A DNA stretch of 64,000 bases from Halolamina pelagica (GTDB lineage: Archaea; Halobacteriota; Halobacteria; Halobacteriales; Haloferacaceae), in assembly GCF_001307315.1 (NCBI RefSeq), contig NZ_LGUC01000002.1:124001-188000 (forward strand). Direction: 5' to 3'. The notes under the pieces were generated by a model, which was not told the origin of the DNA, ran no database searches, and saw nothing but the letters and a program-made list of their open reading frames with translations. The position numbers and the translations under genes are program-made. This document shows positions 1 to 8,123 of this stretch, one piece after another. The number at the start of each line of letters is the position of its first letter. Positions within the stretch are counted from its first letter, which is position 1.

Positions 1-1319
1 ATCGCCGCCCAGTCGACCGCGTCGAACGCCTCGTGAGCGGTCGCGAGCACGACCGCGTCGGGCGCGCGTTCGGGCAGTTCAGCGACCGACACGTCAGTCG
101 CCGCCAGCCCCGCAGCGTCGACCAGTGGGTCTGCCGCGAGCACGGTCGCGCCGCGGTCAGTCAGTTCCGCACAGATGTCGATCCCCGGGCTCGCCCGGGT
201 CTCCCGGATCCCCGCCCGGTAGGTCAGCCCGAGCACCGCGACCGTGGCGTCGGCGAGCGCGGCGTCGGGCGCCGAGTCGCTCGCTGTGGCGCCGCCGTCG
301 GGAACCCCGACCACATCGTCGACCGAGTCGGTGGCCGCCAGCCCGTCCGCGACGCGGTCGACGACGAACGCCGGCATCGCGTCGTTGACGCCGCGAGCGG
401 TCGACAGCATCGGCACGTCCACGTCGAGCCAGTTGAGCACGAAGTACGGGTAGTAGGGGATGCAGTGCCCGCCGACGCCGGGGCCGGGGGTGTGAATCTC
501 GCAGTAGGGCTGCGTGTTGGCGGCGTCGATCGCTTCCCGCACGTCGACCCCGAACTCGTCGGTCAGCCGGGCGAGATCGTTCGCCAGCGCGATGTTCACG
601 TCGCGGTAGAGCCCCTCGAACACTTTCACCGCCTCGGCGGTGGTGGCGTCGTCGACGCGAACGATCTCGTTGTCGACGAGCTCGTCGTACACCAGCTCCG
701 CGACGCGGCCGCTCTCGGCGTCGACACCCCCGACGACTTTCGGGTGGGTGCCGCGGATGTCCGCCAGCGCGCGGCCGCTGGACGTGCGCTCCGGACAGAC
801 CGCGACGCCGAACGTTCCCGCCGCGAGATCGCTCCGCTCGACGAGCATCGGGTGGATGACGTCCGCGGTCGCTCGCGGGGGCAGCGTCGACTCGAGTACC
901 ACCAGATCACCCGGCAACAGCCCGGTAGCGATCTCGTCGACGACGGCCTCGACCGCCGAGAGGTCGGGGTCGTTGGCGTCGTCGATCAGCGTCGGCACCA
1001 CGACGACGTGGATCGCGGCGTCCCGCGCGGCGTCCCCCGCGTCGATGGTCGCGGTCAGCGCGCCGTCGGCCGCGAGCGAGTCGACCAGCCCGTCGAGGCC
1101 GGGTTCGCCCTGGACCGGCGAGTCGCCGGCGTTCACCCGCTCGACCACGCGCTCGTCGATGTCGACGCCGGTGACCGCACCCGTGTGCTCGGCGTACACC
1201 GCCGCGAGCGGGAGCCCCATCTTTCCGAGGCCGTACACCGCGACCGGGATCTCGCCCGCGCGGAACTGCTCGCGCTGGCTGGCGGGCGACGCGAGCGTGT
1301 CGTACAGCGCGGGGGTCAC
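1..1319 (-). CDS. UDP-N-acetylglucosamine/mannosamine 6-dehydrogenase (nucleotide sugar dehydrogenase), partial
   Basis: NAD-dependent four-electron oxidation of the C6 hydroxyl of a UDP-sugar to a uronic acid (WecC/WbpA/Ugd family). The GTG start at 1319 overlaps the previous gene's TGA by 4 nt (GTGA). A Rossmann motif VAVYGLGKMGLPLAAVYAE lies near residues 22-40. The catalytic cysteine is residue 286 in GVGGHCIPYY (around nt 448-490), as expected for the family. The frame is open to the left edge, and the last visible residues (AHEAFDAVDWAAI) resemble the family C-terminus, so only a few codons are missing. It is the distal gene of a four-gene minus-strand operon (3964 to 1). The neighbours favour a UDP-GlcNAc substrate, as in the Pseudomonas WbpA pathway, over UDP-glucose. 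That assignment is inferred. Confidence 0.9.
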   Translation of the reverse strand, partial: MTPALYDTLASPASQREQFRAGEIPVAVYGLGKMGLPLAAVYAEHTGAVTGVDIDERVVERVNAGDSPVQGEPGLDGLVDSLAADGALTATIDAGDAARDAAIHVVVVPTLIDDANDPDLSAVEAVVDEIATGLLPGDLVVLESTLPPRATADVIHPMLVERSDLAAGTFGVAVCPERTSSGRALADIRGTHPKVVGGVDAESGRVAELVYDELVDNEIVRVDDATTAEAVKVFEGLYRDVNIALANDLARLTDEFGVDVREAIDAANTQPYCEIHTPGPGVGGHCIPYYPYFVLNWLDVDVPMLSTARGVNDAMPAFVVDRVADGLAATDSVDDVVGVPDGGATASDSAPDAALADATVAVLGLTYRAGIRETRASPGIDICAELTDRGATVLAADPLVDAAGLAATDVSVAELPERAPDAVVLATAHEAFDAVDWAA

Positions 1320-2284
1320 TGTGACACCTCCGTCGCCGCCCGCTCGTCGACGCGGGCGGAGACCTGCCCCGCGAGTTCGACCGCCCGGACGCCGTCCTCG
1401 GCGCTGACCGCGGGTGCCGTGCCGTTCGCGGCCGCGTCGAGAAACGCCGAGAGCTCCTCTTTCAGCGGCTCGCCGCTCTCGACGAAGGGGCGCTCGATCA
1501 CGCTCTCGATACGGTGGCGCACGTCGCCGTCGGCCGCGACGTACTCCGGGCGGGAGCGCCGGTGGACCTCGACGGTCTGATCGAGCAGGTCGACGACCAC
1601 GCGACACTCCTCGGCGGTGACGGTCAGCCGGCGCACGCGCTCCTGTGTGAGTCGGCTGGCGGTGAGCGAGGCGACGGCGCCGTCGCCCGCCCAGGTCGCC
1701 GTCGCGTACTCGCCGTCGCCAGCCCCCGCCGCGGAGACGAGCGTCGGCTCCTCCTCGAGCAGCGTACAGAGCAGGTCGATGTCGTGGATCATCAGATCGA
1801 ACACGACGTTGGCTTGAATGTCGCGCTCGACCGGCGGACCCAGTCGCTCGGCCGTGACGGCGACGACCGAGAGGTCCTGAAACGCCCGCAGGAGCGTCTG
1901 GATGGCGGGGTTGAACCGCTCGATGTGGCCGATCTGGATCGTGACGCCCGCCGCGGCCGCGTCGGCGGCGAGTTCACGGCCCACATCCGGGTCGTCGACG
2001 AACGGCTTCTCGACCAGCACGTCGACGCCGGCGTCGATGCAGTCCCGGACCAGCGGCGCGTGGACCGCCGTCGGGACGGCGACGGAGACGGCGTCGACCA
2101 CCTCCAGCAGGTCCGGCGACTCGTAGATCGCCGTCTCGAACTCCGTCGCCGCGGCCGCGGCCGCGCTGACGTCCGCGTCAGCGATGCCGACGAGTTCGCT
2201 GTTCGGGAGCTCCTGGTACACCCGGGCGTGGTTGCGGCCCATGCTCCCGACGCCGATCACGCCGGTGCGAAGGCGGTCGGTCAC
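1316..2284 (-). CDS. Gfo/Idh/MocA oxidoreductase, probable UDP-sugar-uronate 3-dehydrogenase (WbpB-like)
   Basis: 322-residue Gfo/Idh/MocA-family dehydrogenase. The N-terminus TGVIGVGSMGRNHARVYQEL is the NAD-binding Rossmann loop. The family lysine lies in EKPF (Lys about 93), and MIHDIDLL near residue 167 is the usual substrate-side histidine motif. It sits between a DegT aminotransferase (4-nt overlap upstream) and the UDP-sugar dehydrogenase (4-nt overlap downstream). WbpB-type enzymes oxidise C3 of UDP-GlcNAcA to the 3-keto sugar for transamination, and this gene order matches that role. A different 3-keto or imine substrate cannot be excluded from sequence alone. The reading frame is intact. 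Confidence 0.88.
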   Translation of the reverse strand: MTDRLRTGVIGVGSMGRNHARVYQELPNSELVGIADADVSAAAAAATEFETAIYESPDLLEVVDAVSVAVPTAVHAPLVRDCIDAGVDVLVEKPFVDDPDVGRELAADAAAAGVTIQIGHIERFNPAIQTLLRAFQDLSVVAVTAERLGPPVERDIQANVVFDLMIHDIDLLCTLLEEEPTLVSAAGAGDGEYATATWAGDGAVASLTASRLTQERVRRLTVTAEECRVVVDLLDQTVEVHRRSRPEYVAADGDVRHRIESVIERPFVESGEPLKEELSAFLDAAANGTAPAVSAEDGVRAVELAGQVSARVDERAATEVSQ

Positions 2285-3399
2285 GAGTCCATCACCTCCG
2301 GCTCCGGCGCCGCCGTGTCGACGCCCGGATCGAACGTCTCGACCGCCCGGGCGATCTCCCGGATCTCCGCAACCGACAGTCCCGGATGGATCGGGAGCGA
2401 GAGCACGCGATCGGCCGCTCGGTCGGCGACCGGCGCGTCGGCGTCGTAGCCGTCGTAGGCGGGCTGCTGGTGGATCGGGGTCGGGTAGTACACCGCCGAG
2501 TCGACGCCGCGCGCCTCGAGGTGGGTCGCGAGTGCCTCGCGGTCGTCGGTGCGGACCGTGTACTGGTGATACACCGGGCGAACCCCCGGCCGTTCGGTGG
2601 GCGTCTCGACGGCGGCGTCGGCCAGGCGGTCGTTGAGGTAGGCAGCGTTCCCCCGGCGGGCGAGGTTGAACGACGGCAGTCGGTCAAGCTGGGCACGGCC
2701 GATGGCGGCACAGACGCTCGTCAGCCGGAAGTTGTGGCCGACCGCGGCGTGCTCGTAGCCGGCGACCCGGCCGTGGTCACAGAACCGACGGACGCGCTCG
2801 GCGAGGTCGGGATCGTCGGTGGTGACCATCCCGCCCTCGGCGCTGGTGGCGTTTTTCGTCGGGTAGAACGAGAAACAGCCGGCGTCGCCGATGGAGCCGA
2901 CCACCTCGCCCTGATAGCGCGCGCCGTGGGCCTGTGCGGCGTCCTCGACCAGCGCCACGTCGTGGGCGTCGGCAAGTGCCTGGAGGCGATCCATCTCGGC
3001 GGGCATCCCGTAGAGGTGGACCGGGAGTACCGCGACCACGTCGTCGCGCTCGGCCAGAATGTCGGCGACAGCACTAGGGTCGATCGTCAGCGTCTCGGGC
3101 TCCACGTCGGCGAACACCGGCTCCGCGCCGGCCAGCCGGACGGCGTTCGCACTCGCGACGAAGGAGAACGGTGTCGTGATGACCGCGTCGCCCTCGCCGA
3201 CGCCGAGCGCCTCGAAGGTGGCGTGCAGCGCGGTCGTGCCGTTGGTCGTCGCGACCGCGTACTCGGTCCCGCAGATGTTGGCGAACGCGTCCTCGAACCG
3301 CCGGACAGCGGGGCCATCGGCGAGCTGGCCGCTCTCGATCACGTCCCGGACGGCGTCCAGTTCGACCTCGCCCACGTCGGGTGCGGCGATCCGGATCAC
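2281..3399 (-). CDS. DegT/DnrJ/EryC1 sugar aminotransferase (WbpE-like)
   Basis: 372-residue PLP-dependent sugar aminotransferase. The Schiff-base lysine is Lys182 in SFYPTKNATSAEGG. VEDAAQAHGA near residues 151-160 supplies the PLP-pyridine aspartate, and TTNGTTALH near 51-59 binds phosphate. The start is GTG at 3399, overlapping the acetyltransferase stop by 4 nt. In the WbpA-B-E-D route the enzyme aminates UDP-3-keto-GlcNAcA to the 3-amino sugar. The full four-gene order here supports that reaction, although DegT enzymes act on many keto-sugars and the specificity is inferred. Confidence 0.9.
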   Translation of the reverse strand: MIRIAAPDVGEVELDAVRDVIESGQLADGPAVRRFEDAFANICGTEYAVATTNGTTALHATFEALGVGEGDAVITTPFSFVASANAVRLAGAEPVFADVEPETLTIDPSAVADILAERDDVVAVLPVHLYGMPAEMDRLQALADAHDVALVEDAAQAHGARYQGEVVGSIGDAGCFSFYPTKNATSAEGGMVTTDDPDLAERVRRFCDHGRVAGYEHAAVGHNFRLTSVCAAIGRAQLDRLPSFNLARRGNAAYLNDRLADAAVETPTERPGVRPVYHQYTVRTDDREALATHLEARGVDSAVYYPTPIHQQPAYDGYDADAPVADRAADRVLSLPIHPGLSVAEIREIARAVETFDPGVDTAAPEPEVMDS

Positions 3400-3964
3400 G
3401 CGTCGTTCCCTCCCTGCAGTCGCTCCGGCAGCGGCTGGTGTTCGGCTGGCGCTCCCACCGCGAGCGTCTCCGGGGGCACGTCCTCGGTGACCACGGCGTT
3501 GGCGGCGACGAACGCGCGCTCGCCGACGTGTACCCCAGGCAGGATCGTCGCGTTGGCGCCGATCGAGGCGTCGTCCTCGATCGTCGGGCCCTCGAGCGGT
3601 GCCTCCTCGCGCAGCGGGTAGGGGTCGTTCGTCAACGCGGCGTGGGGGCCCAGGAACACGCGGTCGCCGAGTGTCGTGTTCCGCGGGAGGTACACCCCGT
3701 CTGCAGCGACACGTCGTCGCCGAGCTGGCAGTCGCCGTCGACGACGGCGTGGGTGCCGACGAGCACGTCGTCGCCGAGCACGGAGCCCTCGCGGACGACT
3801 GCGCCGTGGCCGGTCGCGAACCGGTCCCCGATCACCACGTCGCCGTAGATGACCGAGTGGCTCCGGATCGTGGGGTTCTGCCCGATCGTCGGCCCACCGT
3901 CGGCGCTGCCGAGCGTGGCGCCCGGGTGGATCTCGCCGTCGGTGTCGGTGTCTGCCCCAGTCAT
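3396..3964 (-). CDS. Left-handed beta-helix N-acetyltransferase (WbpD-like), frameshifted as sequenced
   Basis: Hexapeptide-repeat acyltransferase. The start codon at 3964 is preceded by a strong Shine-Dalgarno GGAGGT (3973-3978, 8-nt spacing). Repeats such as [18 protein letters not shown] and later [20 protein letters not shown] form the left-handed beta-helix, and the C-terminus has the usual [16 protein letters not shown] loop. The frame breaks at a C4 run at 3695-3698. Adding one base joins ...DDVSLQTG to [11 protein letters not shown] and gives about 189 residues, the family size. It is first in the operon and would N-acetylate the 3-amino sugar using acetyl-CoA. I read the break as a sequencing deletion. 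Confidence 0.85.
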
Positions 3965-4120
3965 CGACGGCCACCTCCCAGCACAGGACGACTGCCCCGG
4001 CGTGAGCGGTGGGGTAGCTGATCGGACGGTCCAGGACGGCGGTCGGCCGCTGATAGCGCGTGCAACATAGTCGGTTCCGCCGGTGGCGGGTACGAGAGGG
4101 TCCCGGCGACCGACCCAAAG

Positions 4121-4127
4121 TTATAAA
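4121..4127 (-). promoter_or_regulatory. TATA box candidate for the UDP-sugar operon
   Basis: On the minus strand the sequence reads TTTATAA inside an otherwise GC-rich spacer. It is about 157 nt upstream of the acetyltransferase ATG at 3964, which would give a leader of about 130 nt. That fits the Shine-Dalgarno sequence at 3973-3978, since leadered archaeal transcripts use one. No closer AT-rich box is visible. Confidence 0.4.
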
Positions 4128-4193
4128 CGCGCTTTCGGGCGGTTATGCCGGTATTAAGCCGGACGCGATCGGGAACGATCCACGGCACAGCGG

Positions 4194-5637
4194 TCACTCT
4201 GGAACCGTCTGTGTGCCGTCGATCGGCGAGCCGTCCGTTCCACAGCGTTCGGTTTCGGGGTCGTTGCCGACACGGACGTTGCGGCGTTCGATCTGGGAGT
4301 TCCGTAGCGACAGGGGATCCTTGGTGACGGAGATGCAGGAGTCGAGCAGTTCGCCCTCGACGTTCGTGGTGACGATGCCGTCCCGGTCGTCGCCGGACTG
4401 GTGAATCTGGAGGTTCTCGAACGTGCAGCCGCGTCGGTCGGCCGCCTGCACCGCGGCACTGTCGGCGGCAGTGCCGGTGATCCGGACGTTCTCGAACCGG
4501 AACGGGCCCGCCCGGACGGCCTCGTCCGCGTCGTCGTTCGGGCTCTTCACTCGGATCGCGTTCACGCCGTCGGCGTCGACGTGCAGGTGGCAGTTCCTGA
4601 CCGTCGCGGAGGCGAGCTCGGAGGCGATCGTCACCGCGCCGTCGCTGCTAGTCACGTCCAGCAGTTCGACGACGCAGTCCTCGACGAGGTGGTCGTAGCC
4701 GCCGCGGAGGCGGATCCCGCGCATGTTCACCCCGACGGCGTCGCCGTCGTCACACCGAACCCGGGCGCCGTGGACGAGGCTCGGCTCGCTGGTGGTGATG
4801 CGGACGCCCGCAACGCCGTTGTTGCGGAAGAAGCCGCCGTAGACGCGGATGGATCCCTCCGGGGGTCGGCGTACAGTCCGTTGTCCGGAAACCCGGCGAT
4901 GTGGCAGTCGTAGAACTCCACGTCGCCGTGATTGTTGTCGCCGACCTCACAGCCGGTGACGCTCGGGATGGTCGCCCCGTCGGGGAGTGAGAGGCCGTCG
5001 ACGATCCCGATCCCGTCGGGCGAGGTAACGTCGAGTCGGACGATATCCCCGCCACGTCGACCACGCCCCGGACCGAGAGATCGCGGTACAGAATCAGGTC
5101 GTTGGCGAGCCCGAGAACCGGACGCCCGCCGGTTTTCTCCGCCCGGTAGTCGAACGTCAGCCCGCGGACGAACAGTGCCGTCATCGGATCGGGGTAGCCG
5201 ACGGCAAGCACCGTCGAGTCGAACCCCGCCGGCGGGACGATGACGGCGTCGTCCCCGAGGAGGCCGATTCGGCCGTCGCCGTTGACGGCGACCGTTTCTT
5301 CGATGCGGTACTTCCCGGGCGGGAAGTACAGCAGCGTGCCGTCGGTGGCGTGGGTCGCTAGCAGCTCGTCGATCGGGGCCTCGGCGTTCTTGTCGGCCCC
5401 GAGCTCTGCCAGGTTCGCAACCTCGTCGAGCCCCCACGCGGTCGCCACTGTCGACGGGTCCTTAGACAGGACCGGGTGGCGGTAGTCCCGCTGGGCGCTG
5501 GGCGTCGTCGTCGGATCACCGGCCGTCGCCGGCGACGTGCCGCGGCGTGGCCCTCGCCGTGACGGCGTCGATCCACAGCCTGCCGTCCAAGCGGTTCCGA
5601 GACCCGCGAGATAGCCGAGCAACTGGCGGCGATGCAT
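4194..5637 (-). CDS. Tat-exported lipoprotein with right-handed beta-helix (pectate-lyase-like), two frameshifts as sequenced
   Basis: The N-terminus MHRRQLLGYLAGLGTAWTAGC combines a twin-arginine signal with a lipobox (Cys21), so it is exported folded and membrane-anchored. LYFPPGKYRIEETVAVNGDG is the entry strand typical of pectate-lyase/GH28-like parallel beta-helices. Later rungs include VRNCHLHVDADGVNAIRV and FENLQIHQSGDDRDGIVTTN. The frame breaks at C4 5047-5050 and G5 4861-4865. One added base at each restores a single protein of about 480 residues. The gene follows the nucleotide-sugar operon's upstream region, so action on a surface polysaccharide is plausible. No catalytic residues could be assigned. 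Confidence 0.75.
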
Positions 5638-5870
5638 TCACCGGTGAATGGACCACTGGACGCTTCGTTATGTGGCGTCAATTCGGCGCGGCGGCGTGTC
5701 GTGGAACCCGCCAACGTGGGGACACAGGCCGAGGTTACCTCGGCTGCGGCCCCCTGGCCCGGGAGTGCGGACTGCCGGACTGGGAAGCGATCACCGACTG
5801 TGGCTTGCCCCGGCGGTCGCGCGGCCTCAACAGGACTGTTAACAAAGGGGAGAGCCCCGAACGCGAGCGT

Positions 5871-6065
5871 ATGTCCCTCACGACAGCCACAGCACCCGTC
5901 CTACAGTTCAGCGGCGACTTCCTGGAGTGGGCGGTCGTGTTTCTGATCCTCGCGATCGTCGCTTACATCGTCGGCGCGCGCGGGATCGCCGGGCTGAGCA
6001 TGACTGTCGCGAAGTGGCTGGTCATCGTCTTCCTCGTGTTGATGCTGGTCTCGATCGTGCTCTGA
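5871..6065 (+). CDS. DUF1328-type small membrane protein
   Basis: 64 residues. After a short polar N-terminus, two hydrophobic segments (AVVFLILAIVAYIVGARGIA and WLVIVFLVLMLVSIVL) match the two-helix DUF1328 pattern with its GxxGIAG turn. TTAACAAAG at about 5839-5847 is a TATA-like box roughly 25 nt upstream, fixing the start at 5871 and indicating a leaderless transcript. Function unknown. Monocistronic. Confidence 0.75.
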   Translation: MSLTTATAPVLQFSGDFLEWAVVFLILAIVAYIVGARGIAGLSMTVAKWLVIVFLVLMLVSIVL

Positions 6066-6126
6066 GCGGGGCCCGCAGATTTTGGGGTGTGACTTACTAA
6101 CCGGATCACTGCCGTTCGTCCACGGT

Positions 6127-6279
6127 ATGCAGATCGAATGCCCACACTGTGGTACCCGACTGGCGCTCCCCCTCTCGGCCCGCGATATCCAGAACGTCCT
6201 GGGGACGAACTACCGCCTCCAGGGTGGCGAACACGAGTGTGCGGACTGTGAGAACGAGCTCGGGGTGTACTACTACTGA
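6127..6279 (+). CDS. Small CPxC/CxxC zinc-ribbon protein
   Basis: 50 residues. MQIECPHCGTRL and HECADCENELGVYYY supply two Cys-x2-Cys knuckles expected to bind one zinc ion. The start at 6127 is chosen because the knuckle begins immediately after it and because TTACTAAC (about 6090-6098) gives a TATA-like box about 30 nt upstream. Haloarchaeal genomes carry many such very small zinc-finger proteins, most without known function. Confidence 0.7.
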   Translation: MQIECPHCGTRLALPLSARDIQNVLGTNYRLQGGEHECADCENELGVYYY

Positions 6280-6299
6280 GACGGGACCCCTCGAAATGA

Positions 6300-6527
6300 C
6301 TCCCTTACAATAGTCGTTCCTCCACTAGAGGGAACTGGAATCGACCGGACCGGGTTCGGTCTCGGTTCGATTCCGCCCCCGATCCCGACCCAGACGAGCG
6401 GGGTTGGCGCTCCCCTCGCCGACCCCTCGCCCCACCTGCATTCCGGATCGAGCGGGCCCGCCGCGGTCGAGGCCCCGAGCCCAGGCCCCCTCGGCCGCGG
6501 CGGGTCTCCCACTCGGAGCGGTTTTTT
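6300..6527 (+). ncRNA. Candidate structured non-coding RNA with terminal hairpin and T6
   Basis: The 363-nt spacer 6280-6642 has no convincing protein gene but is strongly structured. A TATA-like CTTACAATAG starts at 6304. It is followed by a near-palindrome at 6316-6335 (GTTCCTC / GAGGGAAC), a hairpin of GGAATCGACC (6337-6346) with GGTTCGATTCC (6364-6374), and a 16-bp stem of CCCGCCGCGGTCGAGG (6457-6472) with CCTCGGCCGCGGCGGG (6489-6504) containing one G-U pair. Seventeen nt later is T6 (6522-6527). It has no SRP-RNA or RNase-P signature motif. It could instead be a long terminator region for the gene ending at 6279. Confidence 0.35.
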
Positions 6528-6642
6528 CCGTCTCGCTGAGACGAGTAGCGTGATTACCCGAGTTACCACTAGAAGTATCGCCGGTCCCCGAACACGTAGT
6601 TGTCAGCAGGCACGCACGTGTGCCTCGGCATGTTACTCCCGA

Positions 6643-6983
6643 ATGGCACTATCACCACCGACGATATCGACCGACGCGTTGCTCACCGTACTCGCCGACA
6701 GTCAGCGACGGCGGATCCTCGGCCAGCTTCTCACGAGCGATGGGGAAACCTCCGTCGAGGCGCTCGTCGAGTCGTGTTTCCGCGTCGACGGCGCGAACAC
6801 GCCCCACGCTGAGTGGACGACCGCAGCCCACCACAACCACCTGCCGAGACTCGAGGCCGTGAACGTCGTCGACCTCGACTCCCGGCGGGATATCGTCGGT
6901 CGGGGGCGAACTTCGACGCGGCCACGTCGCTCCTCTGTCGGATCGCGGCGGTGCGGGAGGACGTCTCCGTCTGCGGGTGTTGA
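6643..6983 (+). CDS. Winged-helix regulator-like protein (DUF7344-like), frameshifted as sequenced
   Basis: Start MALSPPTISTDALLTVLADS followed by QRRRILGQLL, the signature first helices of haloarchaeal winged-helix proteins of this type, then TTAAHHNHLPRLEAVNVVDLD as the recognition and wing region. The frame breaks at G5 6902-6906. One added G restores ANFDAATSLLCRIAAVREDV and a stop at 6981-6983, for 113 residues. Probably a DNA-binding transcriptional regulator. Target unknown. Confidence 0.65.
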
Positions 6984-7004
6984 CCTCGCCGGCCGTCGTC
7001 GCCG

Positions 7005-7301
7005 CTACGGCGGCGAGACTTCGATGCCGCCGTCCGCGTAGAGCGTCACCGTTACGCCGGCGTACTCGAACGAGAGCCGGACCGTCCCGTCGGGGTCCGA
7101 GAACAGGTCGTCGATCGCCTCGGCGTCGACGGACTCGTACAGCGACGGGAGCGCCGTCAGCTCACGACCCGTCGTGGCGGCGACCGCCTCGACGACGGCG
7201 GTGCTCGGCGTGGCGTCGCCGTCCCACTGGTACTGCACGGTGCTTTCGTCGGGGCCCGTCCGCGCGGGAGCCGTCGGGATGTCCTCGTTTTCTTCGCTCA
7301 T
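7005..7301 (-). CDS. HalOD1 output-domain protein
   Basis: 98 residues. STVQYQWDGDATPSTAVVEA followed by LYESVDAEAIDDLF and a C-terminal VTVTLYADGGIEV is the haloarchaeal HalOD1 output domain, found alone or at the end of response regulators. It stands alone here, convergent with the upstream winged-helix gene (22 nt between stops). Presumed signalling or regulatory partner. The mechanism of the family is not established. Confidence 0.8.
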   Translation of the reverse strand: MSEENEDIPTAPARTGPDESTVQYQWDGDATPSTAVVEAVAATTGRELTALPSLYESVDAEAIDDLFSDPDGTVRLSFEYAGVTVTLYADGGIEVSPP

Positions 7302-7394
7302 CGGTCAGTCACCACCTGCATTGGGGGCTGTGTGCCAGGGCCGAAGGGTTGCCGACTCAGTTCGTACGTAGTATCGTAGCATGGAAGTATATGA

Positions 7395-7683
7395 CTATCG
7401 CGGGTCGTCCGACGCCAGTTCGTCGTGGTTCCTCTCGAGTTGCCACGCGAACATCGCCTTGAGAACGACGACGAGCCCGTTGGCGCGTCCGGAGCCCCAG
7501 ATGGCGGTCTCCGCACGCGAGGGGGCGTCGCCGTCGTCGACGAGGACGCTTACCAGCGTCTTCTCGCGGTCGACCATCAGGAGACGACCCGCGGGCGTGT
7601 CCGCCCAGTCCCAGATCGATTCGAAGTACGTTGCCTCCGGGAGCGCGTTGTCGAAGCCGGGCTGGAGTGGCTGAAGCAGTCCT
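7395..7683 (-). pseudogene. C-terminal fragment of a TrmB-like regulator (copy 1)
   Basis: The readable part ATYFESIWDWADTPAGRLLM, then VDREKTLVSVLV and ETAIWGSGRANGLVVVL, resembles the C-terminal ligand-binding half of haloarchaeal TrmB-type regulators. No winged-helix half is present. Upstream of about 7683 the frame runs into the antisense of a second fragment that reads the other way. The right boundary is approximate. It is probably a non-functional remnant, though a short product from an internal start is possible. Confidence 0.45.
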
Positions 7684-7898
7684 CGACGACCGGGGACCAC
7701 ACCGAGATCAGCCGACTCCTGCTGGTCGACCGGCAGGCGATCCTCGTGAGCTCGTTCACCGCGGGCAGTGATCGGGGTCCCGAACACGAACAGGCGGTGT
7801 TCGGCCGCGGGTTCGACAACGGGGTGGTCACCATCGTCCGACGCCTGATGGCGACCGGGCTGCTCTCCGCGGACGATCCCGTCGCCGACGGAGGGTAA
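7684..7898 (+). pseudogene. C-terminal fragment of a TrmB-like regulator (copy 2, head-to-head with copy 1)
   Basis: Reads SRLLLVDRQAILVSSF, then EQAVFGRGFDNGVVTIVRRL and a TAA at 7896-7898. It is clearly related to the fragment at 7395-7683 (shared RLL-VDR---LVS and GxG--NG-V pattern) but diverged from it and on the opposite strand. It also lacks the N-terminal half. The two C-terminal halves therefore diverge from a junction near 7684, which an ordinary gene pair does not explain. Confidence 0.45.
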
Positions 7899-7904
7899 CC
7901 CGTC

Positions 7905-8123
7905 TCAGCGCTTCGCCGAGAGCTCCTCGACGGCGGCCTCGTCGACGATCACGAACGCGTCGTCGGCCAGCATCTCCTCGTCGGTCGGCAACACCAGCAC
8001 GCGGTTCTCGCCGTCGGCGTCGGTACCGATCATGTCCAGTTCGACTGCTTCGTAGCCGAGATCGTCGACCGGGTCCGGATCCTCGGGGGCGTGCCGCCAA
8101 TCACCTCTTTGTTCGCGGTCCAT
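7905..8123 (-). CDS. Small acidic haloarchaeal protein of unknown function
   Basis: 72 residues, strongly acidic. It reads DPVDDLGYEAVELDMIGTDA, ENRVLVLPTDEEMLADDAFV, IVDEAAVEELSAKR. The alternating strand-helix character and conserved-looking core suggest a folded domain. I do not recognise a function. The ATG at 8123 overlaps the upstream beta-helix gene's stop by 1 nt (TGATG), so the two are probably cotranscribed and translationally coupled. Confidence 0.55.
   Translation of the reverse strand: MDREQRGDWRHAPEDPDPVDDLGYEAVELDMIGTDADGENRVLVLPTDEEMLADDAFVIVDEAAVEELSAKR

Noticed and set aside
33..1580. Long plus-strand reading frame antisense to the sugar dehydrogenases
   Set aside because: Its translation is Arg/Val/Asp-rich without motifs, while the minus strand carries intact Rossmann and catalytic motifs. 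High-GC codon bias creates such shadows throughout this window.
6300..6527. SRP (7S) RNA or RNase P RNA
   Set aside because: None of the conserved core sequences of either RNA is present on either strand, and the length is too short for the haloarchaeal versions.
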